Shown: in pieces, positions 53,697 through 61,192 of the stretch
How the letters are laid out: each line of letters begins with the position of its first letter
Numbering within the stretch: the first letter of the stretch is position 1
Assembly (NCBI GenBank): GCA_030146705.1
Contig: JASLBE010000017.1
Span: 1-64,000 of the forward strand
Reading direction: 5' to 3'
Source of the DNA: Tissierellales bacterium
GTDB lineage: Bacteria > Bacillota > Clostridia > Tissierellales > Tissierellaceae
DNA: 64,000 bases
Notes under the pieces: model-generated
The model's database searches: none
What the model was told of the DNA's origin: nothing
Seen by the model: only the letters and a program-made list of their open reading frames with translations
Translations under genes and position numbers: made by a program

Positions 53697-54962
53697 CTAG
53701 ATTCCTTCCTTTCTTTTAGATCTCTTCCTAATATAGTAAGATGATATGAATCCTACTAAACACATAATTATTAGAAATATAAAAATCATAGTATATCCAC
53801 TAATTCCATATTTATCCAACCATGTTCCAAACAATGTTGCCATAAAGAAATCAGGTGTATACCCTAAAATAGAAGCTATACCTACTGCCGTACCCATTAA
53901 AGTTATAGGGATATCAGCTTCATTGGCTATAGAGAATACTACACCATATAAAGCAAGTCCAACGGCACCTGGAAGTAACGTATATAAACTTACAAATAAT
54001 GTATTTGCGCCCTTAGGTATAAATAATACACCTGTAAAAATTACTGCTAATATAGCATAAGCTACCATAAACCACTTACTTGTTGATTTGAATACTTTAT
54101 CTGCTAAATATCCACCAACTGGTGCTAAAAGCATCATAAAGTTTGTTCTAACTACAGTTAATAAACCTGATTGTTCCGGTGATATTCCTATAACATCTGT
54201 TAAGTATGGAGTGAAATATGATGTACTTGAATAAATAGCATATCCTGTTAATACAACTAATGAAAATGCCCATATTATAGGATTTTTTATTAATTCCTTA
54301 ACTTGGCTAAATTTAAATTCATCTTCTTCAATGTCAACCTCATTCTCATTACTATCATCTAAAAATATATAAACCATTACTGTAGCTATAAAAGTTGATA
54401 TGGCATATATAAAGATTGCTATTTTAAATTGTTGGTGCACATCACTACCAAATTTTGTTGCCCATATGCCAATAGCATTTACAAGTCCACCTGTTATACC
54501 GTTTCCAGCATAATATAGCCCAAACATTCTACCTTGTTCATCTGAACCAGATATGACTCTTAAGGTTTTAAAAAGTGATGACCAAAATACGAAAGCTGTT
54601 GAAAATGCTAGTAAAAAAAATATAATTAAAGATATTTTATAATTTTTATAAGTAAATCCAAATAATATTGTTAATATAGTTGTTCCTAATAACGAAAATA
54701 ATATATTTCCTTTTGCAGATTTTTTATCGGCTATCATACCACCTGGTATATATAAAGCCATACATCCTATAGCATATAAAGTTGACAAAAGTCCAATTTG
54801 TTGGTTTGTTATTCCCATAGCTTGTATCTGAAAATCATAAAATGCATATCTTATATAAGGTATTAGGTATATAGCACCACCACTTATTGATAGTGTTAGA
54901 ATTTTCAGATATTTAGCCCTTCTATCTTCCCTTGTTTCTATTTTCGAGTTAATATTAGACAT
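53697..54962 (-). CDS. MFS-type transporter
   Basis: A 421-aa membrane protein with about 12 helices. The loop after helix 2 reads GGMIADKKSAKGN, the corresponding loop in the second half is GGYLADKVF, both MFS signatures. It may import the substrate or export an acid product of the module. The substrate is not recognisable. Confidence 0.88.
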   Translation of the reverse strand: MSNINSKIETREDRRAKYLKILTLSISGGAIYLIPYIRYAFYDFQIQAMGITNQQIGLLSTLYAIGCMALYIPGGMIADKKSAKGNILFSLLGTTILTILFGFTYKNYKISLIIFFLLAFSTAFVFWSSLFKTLRVISGSDEQGRMFGLYYAGNGITGGLVNAIGIWATKFGSDVHQQFKIAIFIYAISTFIATVMVYIFLDDSNENEVDIEEDEFKFSQVKELIKNPIIWAFSLVVLTGYAIYSSTSYFTPYLTDVIGISPEQSGLLTVVRTNFMMLLAPVGGYLADKVFKSTSKWFMVAYAILAVIFTGVLFIPKGANTLFVSLYTLLPGAVGLALYGVVFSIANEADIPITLMGTAVGIASILGYTPDFFMATLFGTWLDKYGISGYTMIFIFLIIMCLVGFISSYYIRKRSKRKEGI

Positions 54963-54980
54963 ATATTCACATCCTTTACT

Positions 54981-55006
54981 TCCAGCACCAGATTTCTGGT
55001 GCTGGA
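54981..55006 (-). other. 26-bp palindrome between dehydrogenase and MFS genes
   Basis: Perfect 12-bp arms TCCAGCACCAGA and TCTGGTGCTGGA separated by two bases, GC-rich for this region. No T run follows on the minus strand. It sits just before the MFS ribosome site, so it might set relative expression. Confidence 0.55.
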
Positions 55007-55012
55007 ATAATT

Positions 55013-56164
55013 TTATATATCAGGTATATCTGATTTATCTGGGTTAAATAATGAATTGGCTGCATCTCTAACATAAATATTTTCTTTTTTAGCCATATTG
55101 TAAACATTCCTAATATTTTTCCTTGAAATTTCCTCAGTATCTTTTACAATTAACTCTGGATCATTTGGTACCAATCCAAATACAGCAACTTCATAAATCC
55201 TTATTCCTCCTAGGTTAGATAAATAATCTATACATATATCTACTCCCCTGTCTTGAAGTACTTTTTCAGCTTCTTCTGTAACAGGTATATTTGCAGCTTC
55301 TACAACTAATGAAGCCTTTACCTTATCCACATTAGTCATATTAATTACATCTTCAAGAGCAGCTGGAACTAAAATATCACAATCAACATCTAGCCACTCA
55401 TCATTTTCCCTAACTATATAATTATCTTTAAATACAGTTTGATCCAATTCACCTTTTGGTTTTCTTGTCTCTATAAGCTCCTTAACATCTAATCCTTCCT
55501 GGCACTCTACTAATAAATTAGCATCTGCAATTCCAACAACCTTATATCCCATTTTATCTAATGAGTTAGCTAAAGATGCGCCTACAGCACCAAATCCTTG
55601 TATTACAACCCTAGCATCACCGCTTTTACCTGTTCTAAGCTTCCATGCCTCATCAAGTGATGCTGCAGCACCATAACCAGTTATCATATCATACATTAAA
55701 AATCCATCATACTTCATCTTAGATAATTCATCATGGTTTTTAATATTCTGTTGTATTTCCTCACTTGCCGCCATTTCTTTTGTTTGAGGTAAACCTATAC
55801 CAAGGTCATCGAATATATCTAAAACATCACTATAATTAACTCCTAAATCCCCACCTAATGATACTCCTGCTTTTAAATATGGAGTCATAGCTACTAAGTA
55901 CCTATATAAAACTTCATCAGCATCATCTGCCTTATAATCATATTTTATTCCTCCCTTACAACCACCTGTTGTTTTGGAGTCTGCAGCCTTGTACTTATAT
56001 CCCATAGTTGTTGCTAAACGAATTACTTCCTCCCTAGTTACTGAAGGGTGCATTCTTGTTCCTCCACCAGAATAATTATTTACAAAGTTATAAACACACA
56101 TCCAACCTGTAGCATCTGTTTCTGTATCATTCCATTCAACTACAAGATACGGTCTTTGTTCCAT
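55013..56164 (-). CDS. Glu/Leu/Phe/Val dehydrogenase family amino-acid dehydrogenase
   Basis: A 383-aa NAD(P)-dependent dehydrogenase that should deaminate an L-amino acid to a 2-oxoacid. N-terminal dimerisation/catalytic domain with GGCKGGI (catalytic Lys) and GGDLGV (Asp), then a Rossmann domain (VVIQGFGAVGASLA). Where glutamate dehydrogenases have a Lys that binds the side-chain carboxylate (KGG..RxHP), this protein reads GGGTRMHP, closer to the GGTRM of leucine/phenylalanine dehydrogenases. A neutral amino acid is therefore the more likely substrate. It is the first gene of the module behind a perfect promoter. Confidence 0.9.
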   Translation of the reverse strand: MEQRPYLVVEWNDTETDATGWMCVYNFVNNYSGGGTRMHPSVTREEVIRLATTMGYKYKAADSKTTGGCKGGIKYDYKADDADEVLYRYLVAMTPYLKAGVSLGGDLGVNYSDVLDIFDDLGIGLPQTKEMAASEEIQQNIKNHDELSKMKYDGFLMYDMITGYGAAASLDEAWKLRTGKSGDARVVIQGFGAVGASLANSLDKMGYKVVGIADANLLVECQEGLDVKELIETRKPKGELDQTVFKDNYIVRENDEWLDVDCDILVPAALEDVINMTNVDKVKASLVVEAANIPVTEEAEKVLQDRGVDICIDYLSNLGGIRIYEVAVFGLVPNDPELIVKDTEEISRKNIRNVYNMAKKENIYVRDAANSLFNPDKSDIPDI

Positions 56165-56221
56165 AATAAATACCTCCTTTTAAATTATCTGTAAATTAAG
56201 AATTTTCACTTTCTTAAGGTT

Positions 56222-56249
56222 ATTATATATTACATACCCTTTTTGTCAA
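56222..56249 (-). promoter_or_regulatory. Sigma-A promoter of the fermentation module
   Basis: Perfect TTGACA (56249-56244), 16-bp spacer, perfect TATAAT (56227-56222) on the minus strand, about 60 bp before the dehydrogenase start. No sigma-54 element was found here. Confidence 0.8.
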
Positions 56250-56356
56250 AATTGTTTATTTTTTATCAATAGTTCTTGTAGAGCCTATATATAAGAATTC
56301 ACCTTGCTTATAAAATATATTTATAATAATTAAGTATTTGTTAAATATATTTAATA

Positions 56357-56514
56357 AACTTTTAGTTATAAAATAAAAACACCTAGATATCTAGGTGTTT
56401 TAACTAAAGACCAAGTAGGTTTTGTGCTATTATAAAGTAAACAAATAAAGCCAAAGCATCTACTATTGTTGTAATTAGTGGTCCTGCCATTATGGCTGGG
56501 TCCATATTTAATTT
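56357..56514. repeat. 158-bp direct repeat, right copy (mgtE 3' end and terminator)
   Basis: The intact end of mgtE with its terminator; identical to 46450-46607 apart from one silent base. Beyond its left edge (below 56357) lies the promoter region of the module, beyond its right edge the rest of mgtE. Confidence 0.97.
56377..56400 (-). terminator. Rho-independent terminator of mgtE
   Basis: Arms AAACACCTAGA and TCTAGGTGTTT around TA, 3 bp after the mgtE stop codon region, followed by a modest T-rich stretch on the minus strand. Confidence 0.8.
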
Positions 56515-57741
56515 CTCTGCAATTATAGGTAGGAGTCCTCCTACTAGTTTAGCAGCCATTACTGTTGCCACTAGGGTTATAGAAACTGTTAGGGCTATTG
56601 GTGCCGCAACTGACTCTAAGACTAATAGTCTAACAAAGTTTACTGCTGCTAAGACTATTCCCACTATTATTGATATTCTAAATTCTTTCCATAAGACCTT
56701 AAGTCCATCTCCAACTTGGATATCTCCCACTGCCAAACCCCTTATAATTAGGGTAGAAGATTGGCTACCAGAGTTACCACCTGTATCCATTATCATTGGT
56801 ATAAATGTTGATAAAAGTACATTGGCTGCTAAAACTCTTTCATACCTGGCCATTATTCTTCCTGTAAAGGTTCCCGATATCATCAAAATAAGTAGCCAAG
56901 GCAACCTATTTTTAACTAGTTGCCAAACACTAGTATCTAAGTAGTTCTCTTCTGTTGGTGATGTACCCGCCATAATCTGGAAGTCTTCTGTAGCCTCTTG
57001 TTCAATTACATCCATAATATCATCTACTGTTATTATTCCTATAAGCCTATTTTCTTTATCCACTACTGGTAAGGCTACAAATCCATACTTACTAAATACT
57101 CCAGCTACAGTTTCTTGGTCATCATGGGTATAAACACTTATTACATCAAATTCCATTATATCTTCTATTAAAACATCTTCATCAGAAGTTACAATTTTCC
57201 TAAGTGATACATATCCTTCTAGCTTTCTATTACTATCTATTACATAACAGGTATAAACTGTTTCACTAGTTAGCCCTACTTCTTTAATATGGGCCAAGGC
57301 TTCTCTTACTGTTTGCTTTCTCTTTAGATTTACGTACTCTATAGTCATTAAACTACCAGCTGAATCTTGAGGATAGTTTAGAAATTGGTTGACCAATTTT
57401 CTCTCATCATCTCTTGCGTAGGTTAAAATTTTATTTACCACATTAGCAGGGACTTCCTCTATTAAATCTATCATATCGTCAAAGAATAAATCTTCTATTA
57501 TATTTTCAACTTCTTCATCTGTTACAGATTGTATAATTCCTATTTGTTGTTCTTTAGAGAAGTGAGCAAAGACTTCTACTGCTAAATCTTTAGGTAGCAT
57601 TCTGAATACGAGCAGTGTAATCTGGGCATCCATTGGATCCAAGAGTTCCGCTACATCTACTTCGTTCATTTTTGCTATTTCTTCCTTAATTTCTAAATAT
57701 TTTTTTTCTTCAACTAACTTTAAAAGTCTTTTTTCATTCAT
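56404..57741 (-). CDS. mgtE: Magnesium transporter MgtE
   Basis: A 445-aa Mg2+ channel: N-terminal MgtE helical domain, two CBS domains (about residues 135-260) that sense Mg2+, and five C-terminal membrane helices with the conserved DTGGNSGSQSSTLIIRGL. The gene is complete. A second copy of its last 111 bp lies 9.9 kb away. It is divergent from the DUF1858 gene. Confidence 0.96.
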   Translation of the reverse strand: MNEKRLLKLVEEKKYLEIKEEIAKMNEVDVAELLDPMDAQITLLVFRMLPKDLAVEVFAHFSKEQQIGIIQSVTDEEVENIIEDLFFDDMIDLIEEVPANVVNKILTYARDDERKLVNQFLNYPQDSAGSLMTIEYVNLKRKQTVREALAHIKEVGLTSETVYTCYVIDSNRKLEGYVSLRKIVTSDEDVLIEDIMEFDVISVYTHDDQETVAGVFSKYGFVALPVVDKENRLIGIITVDDIMDVIEQEATEDFQIMAGTSPTEENYLDTSVWQLVKNRLPWLLILMISGTFTGRIMARYERVLAANVLLSTFIPMIMDTGGNSGSQSSTLIIRGLAVGDIQVGDGLKVLWKEFRISIIVGIVLAAVNFVRLLVLESVAAPIALTVSITLVATVMAAKLVGGLLPIIAEKLNMDPAIMAGPLITTIVDALALFVYFIIAQNLLGL

Positions 57742-57945
57742 TTTATCACTCCCAACATAAATAATTATAACATAGACCTTGTATAATTATAAGCTAATAA
57801 GCCTTTTTAAATTTTTTAAAACCTGGCTAGTTTTTATTATTTACTGGTTTAAACTTATTATTTTTTACTGGATAATTTCAAATACATATGCTAGTATATT
57901 AGTATAGATTAAGTTTTTATGATTAAGACTAGAGGAGGTCATATT

Positions 57946-58131
57946 ATGGAAATTACTAAAGACACTGTGATTGGTGAACTTATTAGAAATAAACCTGAAT
58001 CAGTTGAAACTTTAATGAGCTTTGGTATGGGTTGTGTTGGATGTCCATCAAGCCAAATGGAAAGCCTAGAGCAAGCTGCCCTAGTTCACGGTTTAGACTT
58101 AGAAGCACTTTTAATCGCTTTAAACAAGTAG
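57946..58131 (+). CDS. DUF1858 domain protein
   Basis: A 61-aa protein and the only confident plus-strand gene. It matches the DUF1858 type: ITKDTVIGELIRNKPESVET, then MGCVGCPSSQ with a CxxC pair. Such proteins are linked to iron-sulfur or redox proteins, but the role is unknown. The ATG at 57946 is chosen because AGGAGGT precedes it at 6 nt; an upstream in-frame ATG (57919) would put this ribosome site inside the gene. Confidence 0.88.
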   Translation: MEITKDTVIGELIRNKPESVETLMSFGMGCVGCPSSQMESLEQAALVHGLDLEALLIALNK

Positions 58132-58148
58132 TTAATAAATTACTTCAT

Positions 58149-58184
58149 AAAAATAGAGGCCTAAATTTTAGGCCTCTATTTTTA
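58149..58184 (+). terminator. Terminator after the DUF1858 gene
   Basis: Arms AAAAATAGAGGCCTAAA and TTTAGGCCTCTATTTTT; symmetrical, with T runs suitable in both directions. It starts about 17 bp after the stop codon. Confidence 0.85.
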
Positions 58185-58205
58185 TTTTAACTTATTTTAA
58201 CCAGC

Positions 58206-58228
58206 AAAAAAGGGAGGTTTCCCCTCCC
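58206..58228 (-). terminator. Terminator of the glutaredoxin gene
   Basis: Arms GGGAGG and CCTCCC with a 5-nt loop followed by six T on the minus strand, about 7 bp after the stop codon. Confidence 0.85.
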
Positions 58229-58234
58229 CTATAA

Positions 58235-58465
58235 TTATAGTCCTAATGCACTATCTATCCTATCTTTATCAAATCCTACAATTTCTTCATCGTCTATTAA
58301 TATAACTGGTACTCCCATGTGTCCCATTTGCATTAATTCTTGTCTAGCTTCTGCATTTGTTTGAACATTTTTTTCCTCAAACTCTACACCATTTTCTGAT
58401 AAATATTGTTTTGCTGATACACAATAAGGACATGTGTTACTACTATAAACTGTTACTTTAGACAT
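58235..58465 (-). CDS. Glutaredoxin-family protein
   Basis: A 76-aa thioredoxin-fold protein with the redox motif CPYC (residues 12-15) and the glutathione-fold patterns MGVPVILIDDE and GFDKDRIDSAL. It resembles small NrdH/YruB-type glutaredoxins of anaerobes that do not use glutathione. Its promoter carries an inverted repeat between the -35 and -10 boxes, so it appears to be repressed by a sensor. Confidence 0.92.
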   Translation of the reverse strand: MSKVTVYSSNTCPYCVSAKQYLSENGVEFEEKNVQTNAEARQELMQMGHMGVPVILIDDEEIVGFDKDRIDSALGL

Positions 58466-58497
58466 TTTAATTCCTCCCCTTCTTTATCTTTAAAACC

Positions 58498-58526
58498 ATT
58501 ATACCCCCCATGGGTATAAAAGTCAA
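58498..58526 (-). promoter_or_regulatory. Sigma-A promoter of the glutaredoxin gene
   Basis: TTGACT (58526-58521), 17-bp spacer, TATAAT (58503-58498) on the minus strand, 33 bp before the start codon. Confidence 0.8.
58500..58518 (-). promoter_or_regulatory. Inverted repeat TATACCC-N5-GGGTATA in the glutaredoxin promoter
   Basis: The 7-5-7 inverted repeat fills the promoter spacer and overlaps the -10 box. It resembles the C-rich/G-rich operators of the CsoR/CstR/FrmR family, some of which sense persulfide or copper. The regulator is not encoded in the window. Confidence 0.5.
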
Positions 58527-58623
58527 CTCTAAGTTCTTAATTTTTTTACCCTATATTTTTATAGCTTAATCAGATATAGGCTTGGATAAAAAATATTTTC
58601 CCAGATCCTTTAAATAATAAAAA

Positions 58624-58644
58624 ACCCTAGTAGGCCTACTAGGG
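58624..58644 (-). terminator. Terminator after the ArsR-type gene
   Basis: A perfect 20-bp palindrome (CCCTAGTAGG and its complement) followed by TTTTTTATT on the minus strand, 20 bp after the stop codon. Confidence 0.85.
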
Positions 58645-58664
58645 ATATTTATTTTCCAAAGGAT

Positions 58665-59021
58665 TTACTTGTGCCTAATATGGTCTAGTCCAGCATTAAA
58701 AACTTCCAAAACATGGTCATCATCCACAGAGTAAATAACTAATTTTCCCTCCCTTTGAAACTTTACAAGTCTAGTATCCCTAAGGGCCCTTAGGTGGTGG
58801 GAAATTGATGACTGGCTCATATCTAGTATATTGGCTATATCATGGACACACAGGGGTGTCTTAGATAGGATATCTATAATATTAAGCCTGGTTGGGTCAG
58901 ACAAGGCCTTAAACATACTTGACAGGGAATACATTTTTTCTGAGTCCTGTAAATTGTCTTTTAAATCCTTTATTGTCTCATAATTAACTGAATGTCCTTC
59001 CTTATATTCTTTACTAGGCAT
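58665..59021 (-). CDS. ArsR/SmtB-family metal-sensing repressor
   Basis: A 118-aa winged-helix protein (MFKALSDPTRLNIIDILSKT, then MSQSSISHHLRALRDTRLV). The last helix has the residue spacing D-x-H-x10-H-x2-H (DDH ... LDHIRH), the alpha-5 zinc site of CzrA/SmtB. A CVH in the recognition helix region could be a further ligand. It probably derepresses a zinc or cobalt efflux gene elsewhere. It follows ksgA by 10 bp and may be co-transcribed. Confidence 0.92.
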   Translation of the reverse strand: MPSKEYKEGHSVNYETIKDLKDNLQDSEKMYSLSSMFKALSDPTRLNIIDILSKTPLCVHDIANILDMSQSSISHHLRALRDTRLVKFQREGKLVIYSVDDDHVLEVFNAGLDHIRHK

Positions 59022-59031
59022 TAAACCCCTC

Positions 59032-59886
59032 CTACTCTATATTTTCACTTATTATTAGAAACTCTTTTACTCCTAATTTTTCAGCCCTTATGCCTGGATC
59101 TATTCCTATCTCAAGTAATTTTTCCTTAATCTCATCCTTACTCATTAAAAATTCTCCCTTGGACAAGCAGTTTAAAAGGGTCTTCCTCCTCATAGAAAAG
59201 CTTTGCTTAACTAGCTTAAAAAACTTTTTCCTATCTCCTGGAAGCTTATCTTCTTTTATATTTAGTTTAACTACTGCTGAATCCACATTGGGCTGGGGCA
59301 TAAATACTGTCCTAGGAACTTCTAAAATCACCTCGGGTCTTGAGTAGTAATCTATAAAGACAGATAAAGCACTATAGTTTTTACTGCCTGGTTTTGCTAT
59401 TATCCTATCTGCTACTTCTTTTTGAACCATTACTGTTATGGACTCAAGCTTTAAATCCTCCTCAAGTAACCTTCCTAAAATTGGAGTGGTTATATAGTAG
59501 GGAAGGTTGGCAACCACCTTAACTGGTCCCCCATCTAGCTTTTCTTCTATTATCTCTTTTAAGTCCACCTTTAGTATGTCACCAAAATATATTTCAGAAT
59601 TACTATAGCCCCCAAGGGTATCTTCCAAGATTGGTTTTAGTGACTTATCTATTTCTATAGATACTACTTTTCCAGCTTTTATAGCCAATTCTTCTGTTAG
59701 GGTACCCACTCCTGGTCCAACCTCTAGTACCTTACTAGTGCTGTCTATACCAGAATTATCTACAATTCCCCTTACAATATTTCCGTCTATTAAAAAATTT
59801 TGCCCTAGGCTCTTGGTGAACCTAAAACCATGCTTATAAATTACCTCTTTTAAATAAGAAGGTGTATATAGTCTTTTATCCTTCAT
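59032..59886 (-). CDS. ksgA: 16S rRNA dimethyladenosine transferase KsgA (RsmA)
   Basis: A 284-aa SAM-dependent enzyme that dimethylates two adenines near the 3' end of 16S rRNA. Motifs: SLGQNFLIDGNIV, VLEVGPGVGTLTEEL (SAM) and NLPYYITTPI (catalytic NLPY). The length is normal. It overlaps rnmV by 11 bp, as in many Firmicutes. Confidence 0.97.
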   Translation of the reverse strand: MKDKRLYTPSYLKEVIYKHGFRFTKSLGQNFLIDGNIVRGIVDNSGIDSTSKVLEVGPGVGTLTEELAIKAGKVVSIEIDKSLKPILEDTLGGYSNSEIYFGDILKVDLKEIIEEKLDGGPVKVVANLPYYITTPILGRLLEEDLKLESITVMVQKEVADRIIAKPGSKNYSALSVFIDYYSRPEVILEVPRTVFMPQPNVDSAVVKLNIKEDKLPGDRKKFFKLVKQSFSMRRKTLLNCLSKGEFLMSKDEIKEKLLEIGIDPGIRAEKLGVKEFLIISENIE

Positions 59887-60427
59887 TCTTTCCTATCCTT
59901 TCCACTGCCTTATTGAATTCTTCTCTAGTTATTCCAAAATTATTCAACCTATTTAATAGTTGCTTGGAATTAGAATAGCCTATGCCTAGGATTTTTCCAA
60001 GCTCTTCCCTTCTTTCCTTGGACCCCTTGCCCCCAATAAAACCTAGCTCTAAAAGTTCTTGTTTACTAAAGGTTTCTTCTTGGTCTATCCTTATGGGTCT
60101 GGCCTTTTCTATGGCCTCGATTATATCCTCAGGACTTGCATTTTCAACCCCTATATCACCAGCTTTTATGGCACGGTCTTGTGGTAAGAAGGCATGCTTG
60201 CAATTTTTAACCCTGCTACTAATATCCTTCCTAATTTTTTCCCCCATATAGTCTGGGTCTGTTAGGATTATTAGCCCTCTTTTTTCTGCTATGGTTTGAA
60301 GGTTTTTAATAAACTTATTATTATAGCCAAACCCTCTAGTGGCAATTACTTCTGCATCTACAGCAGCCTTGACAACTGTTATGTCATCCCTGCCCTCCAC
60401 TACTATTACTTCTTTTATCATCTTCAC
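59876..60427 (-). CDS. rnmV: Ribonuclease M5
   Basis: A 183-aa Toprim-domain nuclease that matures 5S rRNA. Toprim motifs: VVEGRDDITVVKAAV (catalytic Glu) and ILTDPDYMGEKIR (DxD-like). A C-terminal domain follows. It stands directly before ksgA, the conserved pairing. Confidence 0.96.
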   Translation of the reverse strand: MKMIKEVIVVEGRDDITVVKAAVDAEVIATRGFGYNNKFIKNLQTIAEKRGLIILTDPDYMGEKIRKDISSRVKNCKHAFLPQDRAIKAGDIGVENASPEDIIEAIEKARPIRIDQEETFSKQELLELGFIGGKGSKERREELGKILGIGYSNSKQLLNRLNNFGITREEFNKAVERIGKNEG

Positions 60428-60445
60428 ACCTCAAAACTATTATTA

Positions 60446-60467
60446 TGTCCTATTATATCATAGGACA
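60446..60467 (-). promoter_or_regulatory. Inverted repeat around a -10 element before rnmV
   Basis: Perfect 8-bp arms TGTCCTAT and ATAGGACA with a 6-bp centre. A TATAAT on the minus strand (60457-60452) lies inside it; the matching -35 is weak. It lies about 20 bp before the rnmV start and looks like an operator. Confidence 0.4.
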
Positions 60468-60481
60468 ATATGAAAAAACTA

Positions 60482-60504
60482 AAAGGCTAAGTTAACTTAG
60501 CCTT
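60482..60504 (-). terminator. Terminator after the 218-aa gene
   Basis: Perfect arms AAGGCTAAGTT and AACTTAGCCTT, followed on the minus strand by TTAGTTTTTT. It starts 6 bp after the stop codon. Confidence 0.8.
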
Positions 60505-60509
60505 ATTTT

Positions 60510-61166
60510 CTATAAATTTTCTATTGCCTCTTCCACTTCCCTAAGTACATTTGCTACTGGCCTAAAGTGGTTTATAAGGTTTACTATCTCCTTCTTGGTC
60601 AAACTACCTAGTTCCTCAGATTCTACATACTTAGATAAAAATATATTCCTAGCCTTCCTTGATGTTAAATCGTGCTTATAGACAGTCCTTATAACTTCTG
60701 GACTTACGGTTTCTAAAATATAGTCCTTACCATCTTCTCCTTCTACCCCATCTATATAGATCCACTGGCCGTCTAGGTTTTCTAAAAATATCCTTAAATT
60801 TAAAAGTTCTATTGGACTAGACTTGCTTATATCTGCCCTAGTATATGTTTTTATACCACTTTTAAAGAACCTCTCCCTAACAATTTTCCTACTCTTGTAG
60901 CTTTCCCTTACTATAAAAGCCAAGTCTCTAGCATTACTATAGTAATTCCTTGGGTCTAGGCCTATTTGTTCATCATATTTTTTCACCCTAATATCCCCAG
61001 TTTTAAGCCTAACACACACTGGAATTTTCATATCATGGTCATCAGCCATATATTCTTCAACAGCCTTATAGGACTCTCCTAGCTCCCAAAAAGATAAGTC
61101 TCTTGTAAAGTTATACATCTCAAAATAACTATGGCCCTCAATAAATTTTCTCTTAGTTCTACCCAT
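60510..61166 (-). CDS. Hypothetical 218-aa protein
   Basis: I do not recognise this family. It is a soluble, charged, about 25-kDa protein with no membrane helix, signal or metal motif. Recognisable pieces are an N-terminal basic stretch (GRTKRKFIEGHSYFEMYN) and a helical C-terminus (KKEIVNLINHFRPVANVLRE). It sits between tatD and rnmV, the place of yabE in Bacillus, but does not look like a YabE/Rpf cell-wall protein. It has its own extended -10 promoter candidate and terminator. Confidence 0.7.
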   Translation of the reverse strand: MGRTKRKFIEGHSYFEMYNFTRDLSFWELGESYKAVEEYMADDHDMKIPVCVRLKTGDIRVKKYDEQIGLDPRNYYSNARDLAFIVRESYKSRKIVRERFFKSGIKTYTRADISKSSPIELLNLRIFLENLDGQWIYIDGVEGEDGKDYILETVSPEVIRTVYKHDLTSRKARNIFLSKYVESEELGSLTKKEIVNLINHFRPVANVLREVEEAIENL

Positions 61167-61192
61167 TAGCTCTCCTCCTTCTTATATATAAT

